Origin: Streptomyces tauricus
GTDB lineage: Bacteria > Actinomycetota > Actinomycetes > Streptomycetales > Streptomycetaceae
Direction: 5' to 3'
NCBI RefSeq assembly: GCF_014650955.1
Contig: NZ_BMVY01000010.1
Location: forward strand, 1 to 64,000
DNA: 64,000 bases
The translations under genes and the position numbers were made by a program. The notes under the pieces are model-generated. The model was not told the DNA's origin and searched no databases. It saw nothing but the letters and a program-made list of their open reading frames with translations. Each line of letters opens with the position of its first letter. Within the stretch, counting starts at the first letter, position 1. Of this stretch, positions 53,601-61,979 are shown piece by piece.

Positions 53601-54461
53601 GACCGCCTCATGTCGAACGCACGCGACGAGGCCGACGACACCCTGGACAAGGCGCGCAAGGAAGCCAACAAGCGGCGTTCCGAGGCGGCCGAGCAGGTCG
53701 ACAAGCTGATCACGGAGACGACCGCCGAGGCCGACAAGCTCCTCTCGGAGTCGCAGCAGGCCGCGCACAAGACCACCGCGGACGCCGAGGCACAGGCCGA
53801 CACGATGGTGGGCGCCGCGCGCAACGAGGCGGAGCGGCTGCTGTCCGAGGCGACGGTCGAGGGCAACTCCCGGGTGGAGCGGGCCAGGGCGGACGCCGAC
53901 GAGCTGCTGGTCGGCGCGCGCCGGGACGCGACGGCCATAAGAGAGCGCGCCGAGGAGCTGCGCGACCGGATCACCGGCGAGATCGAGGAACTGCACGACC
54001 GGGCCCGCCGGGAGTCCGCCGAGACGATGAAGGCGGCGGGCGATCGGTGCGACGCGCTGATCAGGGCCGCCGAGGACCAGCTCAAGGAGGCCGAGGCGAA
54101 GGCCAAGGACCTCGTGTCGGAGGCCGGTTCGGAGGCGAGCAAGGTCCGGATCGCCGCGGTGAAGAAGGCCGAGGGGCTCCTCAAGGAGGCCGAGCAGAAG
54201 AAGGCCGCGCTCATCGCCGAGGCCGAGGCGATCAGATCCGAGGCGGTGCGCGAGGCGCGGGCCGCGGTCGAGGAGGGCAAGCGCGAGCTGGAGGTGCTGG
54301 TCCGCCGTCGGCAGGACATCAATGCCGAGATCTCCCGTGTCCAGGACGTCCTGGAGGCGTTGGAGTCCTTTGAGGCGCCGTCGAGTGGCAAGGACGGGGG
54401 CGTCAAAGCGGGCGCGGCGGCCGGTGCGACCCGTTCGGGTGGCAAGCCGTCCGAGGGCTAG
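50613..54461 (+). CDS. scy: Polarisome scaffold Scy (giant coiled coil)
   Basis: 1282-residue almost pure coiled-coil protein. The N-terminal part (HLSRFEAEMERLKTEREKAVQHAEDLGYQVEVLR, residues about 15-50, here as a landmark) precedes a very long Ala/Glu/Arg repeat region with short phased motifs such as RAEAERLR, EAERIRAEA and AEEIDRLRAEA, and a short Gly/Ser-rich tail (KDGGVKAGAAAGATRSGG). Scy organises the tip growth centre with DivIVA and FilP. The GTG at 50613 is chosen over an upstream ATG by resemblance to the S. coelicolor N-terminus I remember (MRGYE-like). Directly upstream of filP. Confidence 0.92.
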   Translation: MRGYERQEREPAADVDHLSRFEAEMERLKTEREKAVQHAEDLGYQVEVLRAKLHEARRSLATRPAYDSADIGYQAEQMLRNAQVQADQLRQDAERELSQARAQTQRILQEHAEQAARLQAELHQEAVTRRQQLDQELAERRQSVESHVNENVAWAEQLRARSEQQARRLADESRSEAEQALAAARAEAERITGEARQRLQSDAERARAEAEALLRRARTDAERLLNAASTQAQEATEHAEQLRSSTASDSDAARRQAGELSRAAEQRINEAEAALREARAEAEKVLAEAKETAAKTLASAESANEQRTRTAKEQVARLVSEATKEAESTKSEAEQVVADARTKAEKIIAEAEESARSLTAEETASQLAKAARTAEDVLNKASEDAKATTRAAAEEAERIRAEAEAEADRLRAEAHDIAEQLKGTAKDDTKEYRAKTVELQEEARRLRGDAEQLRADANEEGERIRSEARREAVQQIEEAARTAEELLSKAKADADELRSNATTESQRVRTEAIERATTLRRQAEETLERTRAEAERHRTEAVEQSEEIKAEAERAAAELHEDTERAIAARQAEAAEGLARLHTEAEERLASAEQALTDARAEGEAIRREAAEEIDRLRAEAAERIRTLQAQAETEAERLRTEAASDASASRAEGEAIAVRLRSDAAVEAERLKSEAQDTADRVRAEAQAAAERLATEAAEALSAAQEEAARRRREAEELLGAARQEADQERERAREQSEELLASARNRVEEAQTEAVRLVEEADRRATEMVSAAEQTAQQVRDAVAGLHEQAQEEINGLRSAAEHVAERTRTEAQEESDRVRADAYAERERATEDGNRVRREAREEAEAAKSLAERTVAEAIAESERLRSDASEYVQRARTEASDAIAAAEQDASRSRAEAREDANRIRSDAATQADTLITETTAEVERLTAETNQEAERVRAESVAKAEKLISDATGDAERLRAEAAETVGTAQQHAERIRSEAQRFKAEAAQEADRLMSNARDEADDTLDKARKEANKRRSEAAEQVDKLITETTAEADKLLSESQQAAHKTTADAEAQADTMVGAARNEAERLLSEATVEGNSRVERARADADELLVGARRDATAIRERAEELRDRITGEIEELHDRARRESAETMKAAGDRCDALIRAAEDQLKEAEAKAKDLVSEAGSEASKVRIAAVKKAEGLLKEAEQKKAALIAEAEAIRSEAVREARAAVEEGKRELEVLVRRRQDINAEISRVQDVLEALESFEAPSSGKDGGVKAGAAAGATRSGGKPSEG

Positions 54462-54487
54462 CCAGATGGGCAACTTCCGTGCATGCC

Positions 54488-54509
54488 GGGGGGCTTCGGT
54501 GAAGCTCCC
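54488..54509 (+). terminator. Weak hairpin after scy
   Basis: GGGGGGCTTC-GGT-GAAGCTCCC, a 9-bp stem with one G-T pair, 26 bases beyond the scy stop codon. No T-run follows, so termination may be partial and allow readthrough into filP. Confidence 0.35.
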
Positions 54510-54543
54510 TGGCAAGCGTTCCGGCCGTTAGCCACCAAAAAGG

Positions 54544-54605
54544 GTGTCATTCTCCATATCAATCGGGCTACTGCTCGATGACACACCGTTTTGGCCCCTA
54601 GGATT
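54544..54605 (+). promoter_or_regulatory. filP promoter region with inverted repeat
   Basis: GTGTCAT (54544-54550) and ATGACAC (54578-54584) are inverted repeats 27 bp apart. TAGGAT (54600-54605) is a candidate -10 box about 40 bases before the filP ATG. A separate filP promoter is therefore likely despite the adjacent scy gene. Confidence 0.4.
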
Positions 54606-54644
54606 CCACCTATCACCTCACCGGTCTCATTCGACAGGAACCCC

Positions 54645-55580
54645 ATGAGCGACACTTCCCCCTACGGCTTCGAGCTTGTGCGGCGTGGGTACGACCGCGC
54701 TCAGGTGGACGAACGCATTTCGAAGCTCGTCTCCGACCGTGACAGCGCTCTGGCCCGTATCACTGCTCTCGAGAAGCGCATCGAGGAACTCCATCTCGAA
54801 ACGCAGAACGCCCAGGCCCAGGTAAGCGACGCCGAGCCGTCGTACGCCGGCCTCGGTGCCCGCGTCGAGAAGATCCTCCGCCTCGCCGAGGAGGAGGCCA
54901 AGGACCTGCGCGAGGAGGCCCGCCGCGCGGCGGAGCAGCACCGTGAGCTGGCCGAGTCGGCAGCCCAGCAGGTGCGCAACGACGCAGAATCGTTCGCTGC
55001 GGACCGCAAGTCCAAGGCGGAGGACGAAGGCGTCCGGATCGTCGAGAAGGCCAAGACGGACGCCTCGCAGCTCCGTCAGGAGGCGACGAAGGACGCGCAG
55101 TCGAAGCGCGAGGAGGCGGACGCCCTCTTCGAGGAGACCCGCGCGAAGGCCGCGCAGGCCGCCGCCGACTTCGAGACGAACCTCGCCAAGCGGCGCGAGC
55201 AGTCCGAGCGTGACCTGGCCTCGCGTCAGGCCAAGGCCGAGAAGCGTCTCGCGGAGATCGAGCACCGTGCGGAGCAGCTTCGGCTCGAGGCCGAGAAGCT
55301 GCGTACGGACGCCGAGCGTCGTGCTCGTCAGACCGTCGAGACGGCTCAGCGGCAGGCCGAGGACATCGTCGCCGACGCGAACGCGAAGGCCGACCGGATC
55401 CGGTCCGAGTCCGAGCGGGAGCTCGCGGCGCTCACGAACCGGCGTGACTCGATCAACGCGCAGCTCACGAACGTGCGCGAGATGCTCGCGACGCTCACGG
55501 GTGCGGCTGTCGCCGCGGCGGGTTCGCCCGCCGAGGACGAGCCGATCACCCGCGGGGTGCCGGCTCAGCAGTCCCGCTAG
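54645..55580 (+). CDS. filP: FilP intermediate-filament-like protein
   Basis: 311-residue coiled-coil protein. The N-terminus has a DivIVA-like element (SPYGFELVRRGYDRAQVDERISKL), then a long rod to about residue 275 and a short flexible tail (AAAGSPAEDEPITRGV). Length and start agree with the S. coelicolor protein (about 310 residues). FilP self-assembles to a filament network behind the tip and is related to the cellulose-binding AbpS of S. reticuli. ATG 54645 follows AGGAA. Immediately downstream of scy. Confidence 0.94.
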   Translation: MSDTSPYGFELVRRGYDRAQVDERISKLVSDRDSALARITALEKRIEELHLETQNAQAQVSDAEPSYAGLGARVEKILRLAEEEAKDLREEARRAAEQHRELAESAAQQVRNDAESFAADRKSKAEDEGVRIVEKAKTDASQLRQEATKDAQSKREEADALFEETRAKAAQAAADFETNLAKRREQSERDLASRQAKAEKRLAEIEHRAEQLRLEAEKLRTDAERRARQTVETAQRQAEDIVADANAKADRIRSESERELAALTNRRDSINAQLTNVREMLATLTGAAVAAAGSPAEDEPITRGVPAQQSR

Positions 55581-55657
55581 ACGCCGGCCCGCTCGGCGCC
55601 GGCCCGGCACGGGTCGGGTTGAGGCTGTGGGGATCTGCGGGCCGGCCACGGCTGGTC

Positions 55658-55786
55658 GCGCAGTTCCCCGCGCCCCTGAAAAGGGCTGTGGCTGGTCGCG
55701 CCCACGCGGCGGAGCCGCACATCCATACAGCCCCGCGCCTCTTCGGGGGCGCCATCCGAGCCCCCTGCCTCCAGTGGCAGGGGGCT
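55658..55786. repeat. Repeat copy plus terminator hairpin downstream of filP
   Basis: One 20-bp repeat (55658-55677), then the second family (GGTCGCGCCCACGCGGCGGAGCC around 55692), then AGCCCCCTGCC-TCCAGT-GGCAGGGGGCT-TT at 55759-55786, an 11-bp stem followed by TT that is a good terminator ahead of the ABC gene. Confidence 0.7.
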
Positions 55787-55809
55787 TTGTCGCGTTTTAG
55801 CGTGGGCGC

Positions 55810-56811
55810 ATGATCGAGGTTGCGGGGCTGACCAAGCGGTACGGCGAGAAGATGGCTGTGAATCAGCTGACGTTCGCAGTGCGGCCCGGGATCGTCACCG
55901 GGTTTCTCGGGCCGAACGGGGCCGGGAAGTCCACGACGATGCGGATGATGCTCGGGCTCGACCGGCCGACCGCGGGGGACGTCCGGATCGACGGGCAGCA
56001 CTACGACCGGCTCAAGGACCCGCTGACGTACATCGGCGCCCTCCTCGACGCCAAGGCCATGCACGGCGGCCGCAGCGCCTTCAACCACCTGCTGTGCCTC
56101 GCGCAGAGCAACGGCATCCCGCGCAGCCGGGTGCACGAGGTCCTCGACACCGTCGGGCTCACCGCGGTGGCGAAGAAGAAGGCCAAGGGCTTCTCGCTCG
56201 GCATGGGCCAGCGGCTCGGTATCGCGGGCGCGCTGCTCGGCGACCCCCGGATCCTGATGTTCGACGAGCCGGTCAACGGGCTCGACCCCGAGGGCATCCA
56301 CTGGATCCGGAACCTGATGAAGTCCCTCGCCGCCCAGGGCCGTACCGTCTTCGTCTCCTCGCACCTGATGAGCGAGATGGCGCTGACCGCCGACCATCTC
56401 GTCGTGATCGGCCAGGGCAGGCTGCTCGCCGACACGTCCATGGCCGACTTCATCCGGGAGAACTCCCGGTCGTACGTACGCATCCGGTCGCCCCAGCGCG
56501 AGCTGCTGCTCGACGTGCTGCACCGGGCCGGGATCATCGTCGTGGAGAACGGCGTCGGGACGCTGGAGGTGGACGGGCACCGGCCCGAGGACATCGGCGA
56601 GCTGGCCGCACAGCACCGGATCGTGCTGCATGAACTGAGCCCCCAGCAGGCCTCGCTGGAGGAGGCCTTCATGCAGCTCACGGCGGAGTCGGTGGAGTAC
56701 CACGCGCACACCGACACCCCGCTGGGCGCCGCGCCACCGCCCCTCCCCGGCGAGCAGCCGGGACCGCCGGCGCCGGGCCCCCAGTGGGGCGACGACTGGA
56801 AGAAGGGCTGA
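55810..56811 (+). CDS. ABC transporter ATPase, module 1
   Basis: 333-residue nucleotide-binding subunit of a DrrA/BcrA-like exporter: Walker A GPNGAGKST, Q-loop GALLDAK, signature SLGMGQRLGIAGALL, Walker B ILMFDEPVNGLDPEG, H-loop VSSHLMSEM. C-terminal extension of ~110 residues ending in a Pro-rich tail. TAGCGT at 55797 suggests a leaderless start at ATG 55810. Four bases separate it from its permease gene. Paralogous to module 2. Confidence 0.9.
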   Translation: MIEVAGLTKRYGEKMAVNQLTFAVRPGIVTGFLGPNGAGKSTTMRMMLGLDRPTAGDVRIDGQHYDRLKDPLTYIGALLDAKAMHGGRSAFNHLLCLAQSNGIPRSRVHEVLDTVGLTAVAKKKAKGFSLGMGQRLGIAGALLGDPRILMFDEPVNGLDPEGIHWIRNLMKSLAAQGRTVFVSSHLMSEMALTADHLVVIGQGRLLADTSMADFIRENSRSYVRIRSPQRELLLDVLHRAGIIVVENGVGTLEVDGHRPEDIGELAAQHRIVLHELSPQQASLEEAFMQLTAESVEYHAHTDTPLGAAPPPLPGEQPGPPAPGPQWGDDWKKG

Positions 56812-56815
56812 CTCC

Positions 56816-57586
56816 ATGGCCGCGACCCAGGTGCTGAGGTCCGAGTGGACCAAGATCCGGTCGGTGGCGTCCACGCTGTGGACGCTGAGCCTCGCCGCCG
56901 TGGTGACCGTCGTGCTCGGTGTGCTGATCTCGCTGCTGTCCAAGAACGAGTTCGACAACATGAGCGCGAAGGACCGGCTCTCCTTCGACCCGACCTACAT
57001 CAGTTTCGCCGGGATGAGCCTCGGCCAGCTGGCGATGATCGTGTTCGGTGTGCTGGTGGTGTCCAACGAGTACAGCACCGGCATGATCCGCACCTCCCTG
57101 TCCGCCGTCCCGCAGCGCGGCACGTTCCTGTTCGGCAAGATGGCGGTGGCGACCGTACTCGCCTTCCTCGTGGGCATCGTGACCAGTTTCGTCGCGTTCT
57201 TCCTCGGCCAGGCGATGCTCGGTTCGCACAAGGCGGCGATCGGCGACCCGGGTGTCCTGCGCGCGGTCATCGGCGGCGGCCTCTACATGACCCTCATCGC
57301 CGTCTTCTCGATGGGCGTCGCGACGATGCTCCGCAGCCCGATGCTCTCCCTCGGCATCCTGATGCCGTTCTTCTTCCTGATCTCCGCCGTCCTCGGCAAC
57401 GTCTCCGCCACCAAGAAGATCGGGCAGTTCCTCCCCGACCAGGCCGGCAGCAAGATCATGCAGGTGGTCACCCCGCTCGACGACGACGTACCGTACGGGC
57501 CCTGGGGAGGGCTGGGCATCATGGTGCTGTGGGTCGTCGTCGCGGTGATCGGCGGATACGTGCTGCTGAAAAGGCGCGATGCGTAG
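56816..57586 (+). CDS. ABC-2 permease, module 1
   Basis: 256-residue six-helix ABC-2 type permease (VLRSEWTKIRSVASTLWTL start; FGVLVVSNEYSTGMIRTSLSAVPQR is the family signature loop). Partner of the ATPase upstream. Cargo unknown; this family exports antibiotics, lipids or peptides. Confidence 0.88.
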   Translation: MAATQVLRSEWTKIRSVASTLWTLSLAAVVTVVLGVLISLLSKNEFDNMSAKDRLSFDPTYISFAGMSLGQLAMIVFGVLVVSNEYSTGMIRTSLSAVPQRGTFLFGKMAVATVLAFLVGIVTSFVAFFLGQAMLGSHKAAIGDPGVLRAVIGGGLYMTLIAVFSMGVATMLRSPMLSLGILMPFFFLISAVLGNVSATKKIGQFLPDQAGSKIMQVVTPLDDDVPYGPWGGLGIMVLWVVVAVIGGYVLLKRRDA

Positions 57587-57696
57587 CGTGCGGTTTTTTA
57601 CCCGCTCTTGAAGGGAACCGTCAGCGCCCCGATATCCTCCTAATCCTTACGGGGGCGTGTGCCCCGACGTCCTGAACCTTTCGATGGGTGCGGAGA

Positions 57697-58944
57697 ATGA
57701 TCGAGGCAGTCGGCCTGACGAAGCGCTACGGCGACAAGACGGCCGTGTACAACCTTTCCTTCCAGGTCAGGCCGGGCTCCGTCACCGGCTTCCTCGGCCC
57801 CAACGGGTCGGGCAAGTCCACGACCATGCGGATGATTCTCGGGCTGGACAACCCCAGCGCCGGGCAGGTGACGATCGGCGGCTACCCGTACCGCAGGCTG
57901 CCCAACGCCCCGCGCCAGGTCGGCGCGCTGCTCGACGCCAAGGCCGTGCACGGCGGCCGGCACGCCCGCAACCACCTGCTGTGCCTGGCGCAACTGTCGG
58001 GCATCCCCGCCCGCCGGGTGGACGAGGTGCTCGGCGTCGTGGGCCTCCAGGACGTGGCGAAGAAGCGCTCCAAGGGTTTCTCGCTCGGTATGGGCCAGCG
58101 GCTCGGCATCGCGGCCGCGCTGCTCGGCGACCCGCAGGTGCTCCTCTTCGACGAGCCGGTCAACGGACTCGACCCCGAGGGCATCCTCTGGGTGCGCAAC
58201 CTGATGAAGTCGCTGGCCGCGGAGGGCCGGACCGTCTTCGTCTCCTCGCACCTGATGAGCGAGATGGCCGTCACGGCCGACCACCTCATCGTGATCGGCC
58301 GCGGACAGCTGCTGGCCGACATGAGCGTGCGCGACTTCATCTCGCACAACTCGGCCGACTTCGCCCGGGTGCGCACCCCCGGCACCGATCCCGCCCAGCG
58401 CGAGAAGCTGACGGCCGCGCTCACGGAGGCGGGCGGTCAGGTGCTGCCCGAGCAGGACGGCGGGCTGCGCGTCACCGGGCTGCCGCTCCCCCGCATCAGC
58501 GACCTCGCCCACGAGGCGGATGTACGGCTGTGGGAGCTGTCCCCGCATCAGGCGTCGCTGGAGGAGGCGTACATGCGGATGACGCAGGGCGCGGTCGACT
58601 ACCGCTCCACCACCGACCAGCGCGCGGGCCTGCAGCAGCAGCTGCCGCCGGGGGCGGTGCCGCCGCCGCAGATGCCGGTGCCGGGCCAGGGCCAGCCGGG
58701 CTGGTACGCGCCGCCGTCGCCCCAGCACGGCGGGCAGCCGTTCGCGATGCCCCAGGGACAGCCGCCCGCGGGCCCTTACGGCGCTCCGGGCGTCCCGGGT
58801 GCCGGAGTGCCCAATCCGTACGCCCAGCCCGCTCAGCCGGCCCCTGCGCAGCCCGCGCAGCCCGCTCCCGCACCGTCTCCGGCCGCCTCCGCGCAGCCCT
58901 CCTCCGCCGCCCCCGACCTGACCAAGCCCGAGGACGCCCGATGA
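57697..58944 (+). CDS. ABC transporter ATPase, module 2
   Basis: 415-residue paralogue of module 1: GPNGSGKST, GALLDAK, SLGMGQRLGIAAALL, VLLFDEPVNGLDPEG, VSSHLMSEM. It differs by a 120-residue tail rich in Pro/Gln/Ala (PQMPVPGQGQPGWYAPPSP, PAQPAPAPSPAASAQPSSA), which looks disordered. ATG 57697 is chosen by alignment with module 1; a GTG at 57688 is possible. Ends as ATGA overlap with the permease. Confidence 0.88.
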   Translation: MIEAVGLTKRYGDKTAVYNLSFQVRPGSVTGFLGPNGSGKSTTMRMILGLDNPSAGQVTIGGYPYRRLPNAPRQVGALLDAKAVHGGRHARNHLLCLAQLSGIPARRVDEVLGVVGLQDVAKKRSKGFSLGMGQRLGIAAALLGDPQVLLFDEPVNGLDPEGILWVRNLMKSLAAEGRTVFVSSHLMSEMAVTADHLIVIGRGQLLADMSVRDFISHNSADFARVRTPGTDPAQREKLTAALTEAGGQVLPEQDGGLRVTGLPLPRISDLAHEADVRLWELSPHQASLEEAYMRMTQGAVDYRSTTDQRAGLQQQLPPGAVPPPQMPVPGQGQPGWYAPPSPQHGGQPFAMPQGQPPAGPYGAPGVPGAGVPNPYAQPAQPAPAQPAQPAPAPSPAASAQPSSAAPDLTKPEDAR

Positions 58945-59786
58945 GCACGCCCCAGCCGCAGACACACCAGCAGGCCGCCCCTGCCCCGAACTGGCAGTCG
59001 GCGCCCGGGACTTCGTACACCTCGCCGATTCCGATCACGCGCACCCATCTCGGGCACGCGCTCACCTCGGAGTGGACGAAGATCAAGTCGGTGCGCTCCA
59101 CGATGTGGACGCTCGGCGTCTTCCTGCTCCTGGTCGTGGGGATCGGCCTCCTCGTCGCCGCCAACACGGACAGCAACGACTACGCGGACGTCCCCTACAC
59201 GATCCCCGCGTTCTTCGGGCTGATCCTCGGGCAGATCTGCCTGATCACCCTGGGCGTGCTGGTGGTCTCGTCCGAGTACGGCACGGGCATGATCCGTACG
59301 ACGTTCACGGCCTCGCCGCAGCGTCACCGGGTGCTCACCGCCAAGCTGCTGATCTTCTTCGTCGTCGCGTTCGTCGTGTCGGCGTTCGCCATCGGGTTCG
59401 TCGGCCTGATCACGTCGGGCATGCACGGCGGGGCCTCGGACAACAAGTGGGGCGGGACCGTCCTGATGGGCGCGCTGTACGTGTCGCTGCTCGGCGTGCT
59501 CGCGCTCGCCGTGGGCTCGATGCTGCGGCACTCCGCGGGCGCGATCACCGCGATGCTGGGCCTGGTCCTCGTGCCGGCGATCCTGCCGGCGTTCCTGATG
59601 ATGTCCGAGAGCCTGCGGACGCTCGGCGAGAAGATGACGGAATACAACGCTCCGAACGCGCTCGCCAAGATCTTCGAGCTGGACTCCGAGAACGGCGGGG
59701 GCGGCTCGCAGCTCGTCCTGCTCGTCGGGGTGACCGCCGCGGCGATCGCGGGCGCGTACGCGCTCCTCGAACGACGGGACGTCTGA
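58941..59786 (+). CDS. ABC-2 permease, module 2
   Basis: 281-residue six-helix permease with a 35-residue Gln/Pro/Thr-rich N-terminal tail (QTHQQAAPAPNWQSAPG) before LTSEWTKIKSVRSTMWTLG. Signature loop LGVLVVSSEYGTGMIRTTFTASPQR as in module 1. The two modules are tandem duplicates. Confidence 0.88.
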   Translation: MSTPQPQTHQQAAPAPNWQSAPGTSYTSPIPITRTHLGHALTSEWTKIKSVRSTMWTLGVFLLLVVGIGLLVAANTDSNDYADVPYTIPAFFGLILGQICLITLGVLVVSSEYGTGMIRTTFTASPQRHRVLTAKLLIFFVVAFVVSAFAIGFVGLITSGMHGGASDNKWGGTVLMGALYVSLLGVLALAVGSMLRHSAGAITAMLGLVLVPAILPAFLMMSESLRTLGEKMTEYNAPNALAKIFELDSENGGGGSQLVLLVGVTAAAIAGAYALLERRDV

Positions 59787-59817
59787 GCGCCGGGCTGTCC
59801 GAGCGCCGGCCCGGGGC

Positions 59818-60147
59818 CTAGAACCTCGGCGCGTTCCGGGACCGCTGCACCCTCGTGGTGCGGCGGTCCTTCGCGTTCCAGCACGACTTGTGCCAGTGGC
59901 GGCGCTCGTCCACACCGGAGTGCTCCGGCCAGGCCACCACGTGCGGGACGCCGGAGGGGATCTGCTGGTCGCAGCCCGGGCAGCGATAGGTCTTGCCCTG
60001 CGCGCTCGCGCCCGCCACGTGCCGCACGCTCCACGACTCGCCCTGCCAGCTCTCGGCCGACTGCCAGCCGCCGTACCGGTCGGACGGGTCCTCGTCCGCG
60101 CTCCGGCCGGAGCCACCGACGTGGGGACGGTTGCGACGCGGGGACAC
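59818..60147 (-). CDS. Small zinc-ribbon protein
   Basis: 109-residue basic protein. C-terminal ribbon-like motif: CPGC then HxxxW...HWHKSCW (YRCPGCDQQIPSG and RRHWHKSCWN), a Cys/His set suited to one zinc. The N-terminus is Arg/Gly/Ser-rich (SPRRNRPHVGGSGRS). GTG 60147 has GAGGTG upstream. Streptomycete relatives are sometimes labelled ATP/GTP-binding without support I can see. Function unknown; perhaps nucleic-acid binding. Confidence 0.7.
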   Translation of the reverse strand: MSPRRNRPHVGGSGRSADEDPSDRYGGWQSAESWQGESWSVRHVAGASAQGKTYRCPGCDQQIPSGVPHVVAWPEHSGVDERRHWHKSCWNAKDRRTTRVQRSRNAPRF

Positions 60148-60365
60148 AGGACACCTCACGGAGCTATACAGGGAGCAGGGGCCGCGACCAGCCTACGCGG
60201 AGCACCCGGGGGTACGCGTACGTCACCAAACCCCACAGATCCCCCGCGCAGTCGGCTCATTCTGCAGACAATCCGCCAATCTCCCCGCCAAGCCGTGTCT
60301 TTGGCACGTGTCAGACGGTTATGCGGGATGGGGGAGCCTCGTCGGCTCAAGGAGGCAGGAGCGCG

Positions 60366-61400
60366 ATGCGCGTAGGAAGTTTCGTTCTGGCGGCCCAGTT
60401 TCCCGGTCAGGGACAGGGCGAGGCGCTGCACCGCGCGGTGCGGTCGGCGGAGGTCGCCGAGGAGGCCGGGCTGGACACGGTGTGGCTGGCCGAGCACCAC
60501 TTCGTGCCGTACGGGACGTGCCCGTCGGCCGTGACGCTCGCGGCGCTGCTGCTGGGCCGCACCCGCCGTATCCGCGTCGGCACGGCGGTCAGCGTGCTGC
60601 CCACCGTGCACCCGGTGGCCCTCGGCGAACAGGCCGCGCTGCTGCACGTGACCTCGGGCGGGCGCTTCTCTCTCGGGGTGGGGCGCGGCGGGCCGTGGGT
60701 CGACCTGGAGGTCTTCGGGACGGGCCTCGAAGCATACGAACAGGGGTTCCCGGAATCACTCGATCTGCTGATGAGCTGGCTGCGTGAACCGGCCGTGGCG
60801 GGCGGCTCCGAGCGCTTCGGCTTCCGTGAGGTCGCGGTCGTGCCACGGCCGTCGGAGGCCCTGTCGGGCGGCGAGAGCCCCGAGGTCGTCGTCGCGTGCA
60901 CCTCGCCTTCGAGCGTCAGGATGGCCGCCGAGCGCGGGCTTCCGATGCTTCTCGGGATGCATGTGGGGGACGAGGAGAAGGCCGAGATGGTCGCGCTGTG
61001 GCGTACGTGCGCGCTCGCGGCGGGGTACTCCCCCGACGACATCGCGGTCGCCGCAGCGTCCCATGTGTCGGCCGGAGTGGCACAGATCGCGGACCGGCGG
61101 ACGGACGCCGTCGAGACGCTGCAGAAGGCCATGCCGGGATGGCTGCGGCAGGGGCTGGAAGCCCATGTGACGGTGGACGACCGCACGCGCTCGATGCGCG
61201 ACCCCGTGGCCTACACCGAACTTCTCTGCGGGCTGCACCCGGTGGGCACCCCCCGGCTCTGCGCGGACCGCCTCGCGGCGACCTCCGAGCGCACGGGCAT
61301 CACCCGCTTCGCGCTCCTCGTGGAGGGCTCCGGCGATCTGGCCGCCACGGAGGAGAACGTACGGCGGCTGGGGGACGAGGTACTGCCCAGGCTGCGGTGA
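60366..61400 (+). CDS. LLM-class flavin-dependent oxidoreductase
   Basis: 344-residue luciferase-like monooxygenase fold, using reduced flavin (FMNH2 or F420). Landmarks: VGSFVLAAQFPGQG, TVWLAEHHFVPYGTCPSAVTLAALLLGRT, RIRVGTAVSVLPTVHPVALGEQAALL and GRFSLGVGRGG. ATG 60366 follows AAGGAGG. It stands alone between the zinc-ribbon gene and a convergent neighbour. The substrate is unknown. Confidence 0.85.
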   Translation: MRVGSFVLAAQFPGQGQGEALHRAVRSAEVAEEAGLDTVWLAEHHFVPYGTCPSAVTLAALLLGRTRRIRVGTAVSVLPTVHPVALGEQAALLHVTSGGRFSLGVGRGGPWVDLEVFGTGLEAYEQGFPESLDLLMSWLREPAVAGGSERFGFREVAVVPRPSEALSGGESPEVVVACTSPSSVRMAAERGLPMLLGMHVGDEEKAEMVALWRTCALAAGYSPDDIAVAAASHVSAGVAQIADRRTDAVETLQKAMPGWLRQGLEAHVTVDDRTRSMRDPVAYTELLCGLHPVGTPRLCADRLAATSERTGITRFALLVEGSGDLAATEENVRRLGDEVLPRLR

Positions 61401-61488
61401 GCGGCGGACCGGCGCACCGGCCCGGGAGCACGACACCCCGCCTCCGCGGACCCGGGGCCCGGGCCGAACAGGCCCGAGCCACGGGAGG

Positions 61489-61533
61489 CTTGCCGCTCCC
61501 GTACAGAACACCTCCCGCGTACGGAGCGGCAAG
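61489..61533. terminator. Bidirectional terminator hairpin
   Basis: CTTGCCGCTCCCGTA (61489-61503) and TACGGAGCGGCAAG (61520-61533) pair with one bulge and a 16-base loop, between the convergent LLM and conserved-protein genes. Confidence 0.6.
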
Positions 61534-61551
61534 CTGGGCGGCATCACCGCA

Positions 61552-61944
61552 TCAGCAGTCCCGGAACTCCGGTGACTGGTTCAGCAGCTGACTGCGCACC
61601 GACGTGAAGCGGGTCAGGGTGTCGTCCACCGAGCCGTCCAGCGGGAACACCGCCACCCGGTGGCAGTTCTGGAAGGCCAGGCGCACCCCGAAGTGCCGCT
61701 GCAACGCACCTCGTATCGCGTCACTCGCGAGGGCACGCAGCAGCTGGCCCCGCGCCTGCTCGTCCGGCGGCGGCGTCTGGTTGTCGGCGAAGTTGCCGCC
61801 GTCCACCTTCAGCTGGGCCACCAGGGAGCTGATCATCTCCCATGCGTAGGGCAGGGAGCTCCGGACGCAGTCGACGAATTCCGCTTCGTCGACCTCGCCT
61901 CGCTCGGCCTTTTCGAGTAGGGCCGGTGAGACGTCGAGCGACAT
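61552..61944 (-). CDS. Conserved streptomycete protein (SCO5389-like)
   Basis: 130-residue acidic cytosolic protein, very conserved among streptomycetes as I recall: MSLDVSPALLEKAERGEVDEAEFVDCVRSSLPYAWEM start, DNQTPPPDEQARGQLLRAL and the C-terminal NQSPEFRDC. No catalytic motif or membrane segment; predicted helical. ATG 61944 has GAGAGGAGAAC upstream, preceded by a hairpin. Divergent from nucS. Function unknown. Confidence 0.85.
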   Translation of the reverse strand: MSLDVSPALLEKAERGEVDEAEFVDCVRSSLPYAWEMISSLVAQLKVDGGNFADNQTPPPDEQARGQLLRALASDAIRGALQRHFGVRLAFQNCHRVAVFPLDGSVDDTLTRFTSVRSQLLNQSPEFRDC

Positions 61945-61959
61945 GGGTTCTCCTCTCGC

Positions 61960-61979
61960 ACCCCCTCGGCAGAGGGGGT
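61960..61979 (-). promoter_or_regulatory. Leader hairpin before the SCO5389-like gene
   Basis: ACCCCCTC-GGCA-GAGGGGGT, an 8-bp stem next to the ribosome site of the gene. A second well-placed ribosome site and ATG (GGGAGGTCGCG-ATG near 62025, reading MYVLSVFGIAV) lies upstream in another frame, so a leader peptide overlapping the gene start is possible. Confidence 0.4.

Noticed and set aside
50367..54515. Very long open frames antisense to scy, in more than one frame
   Set aside because: They are Arg/Leu/Gly- or Ser/Ala-rich translations caused by high GC and Ala/Glu/Arg codon repetition on the other strand. No ribosome site or family motif.
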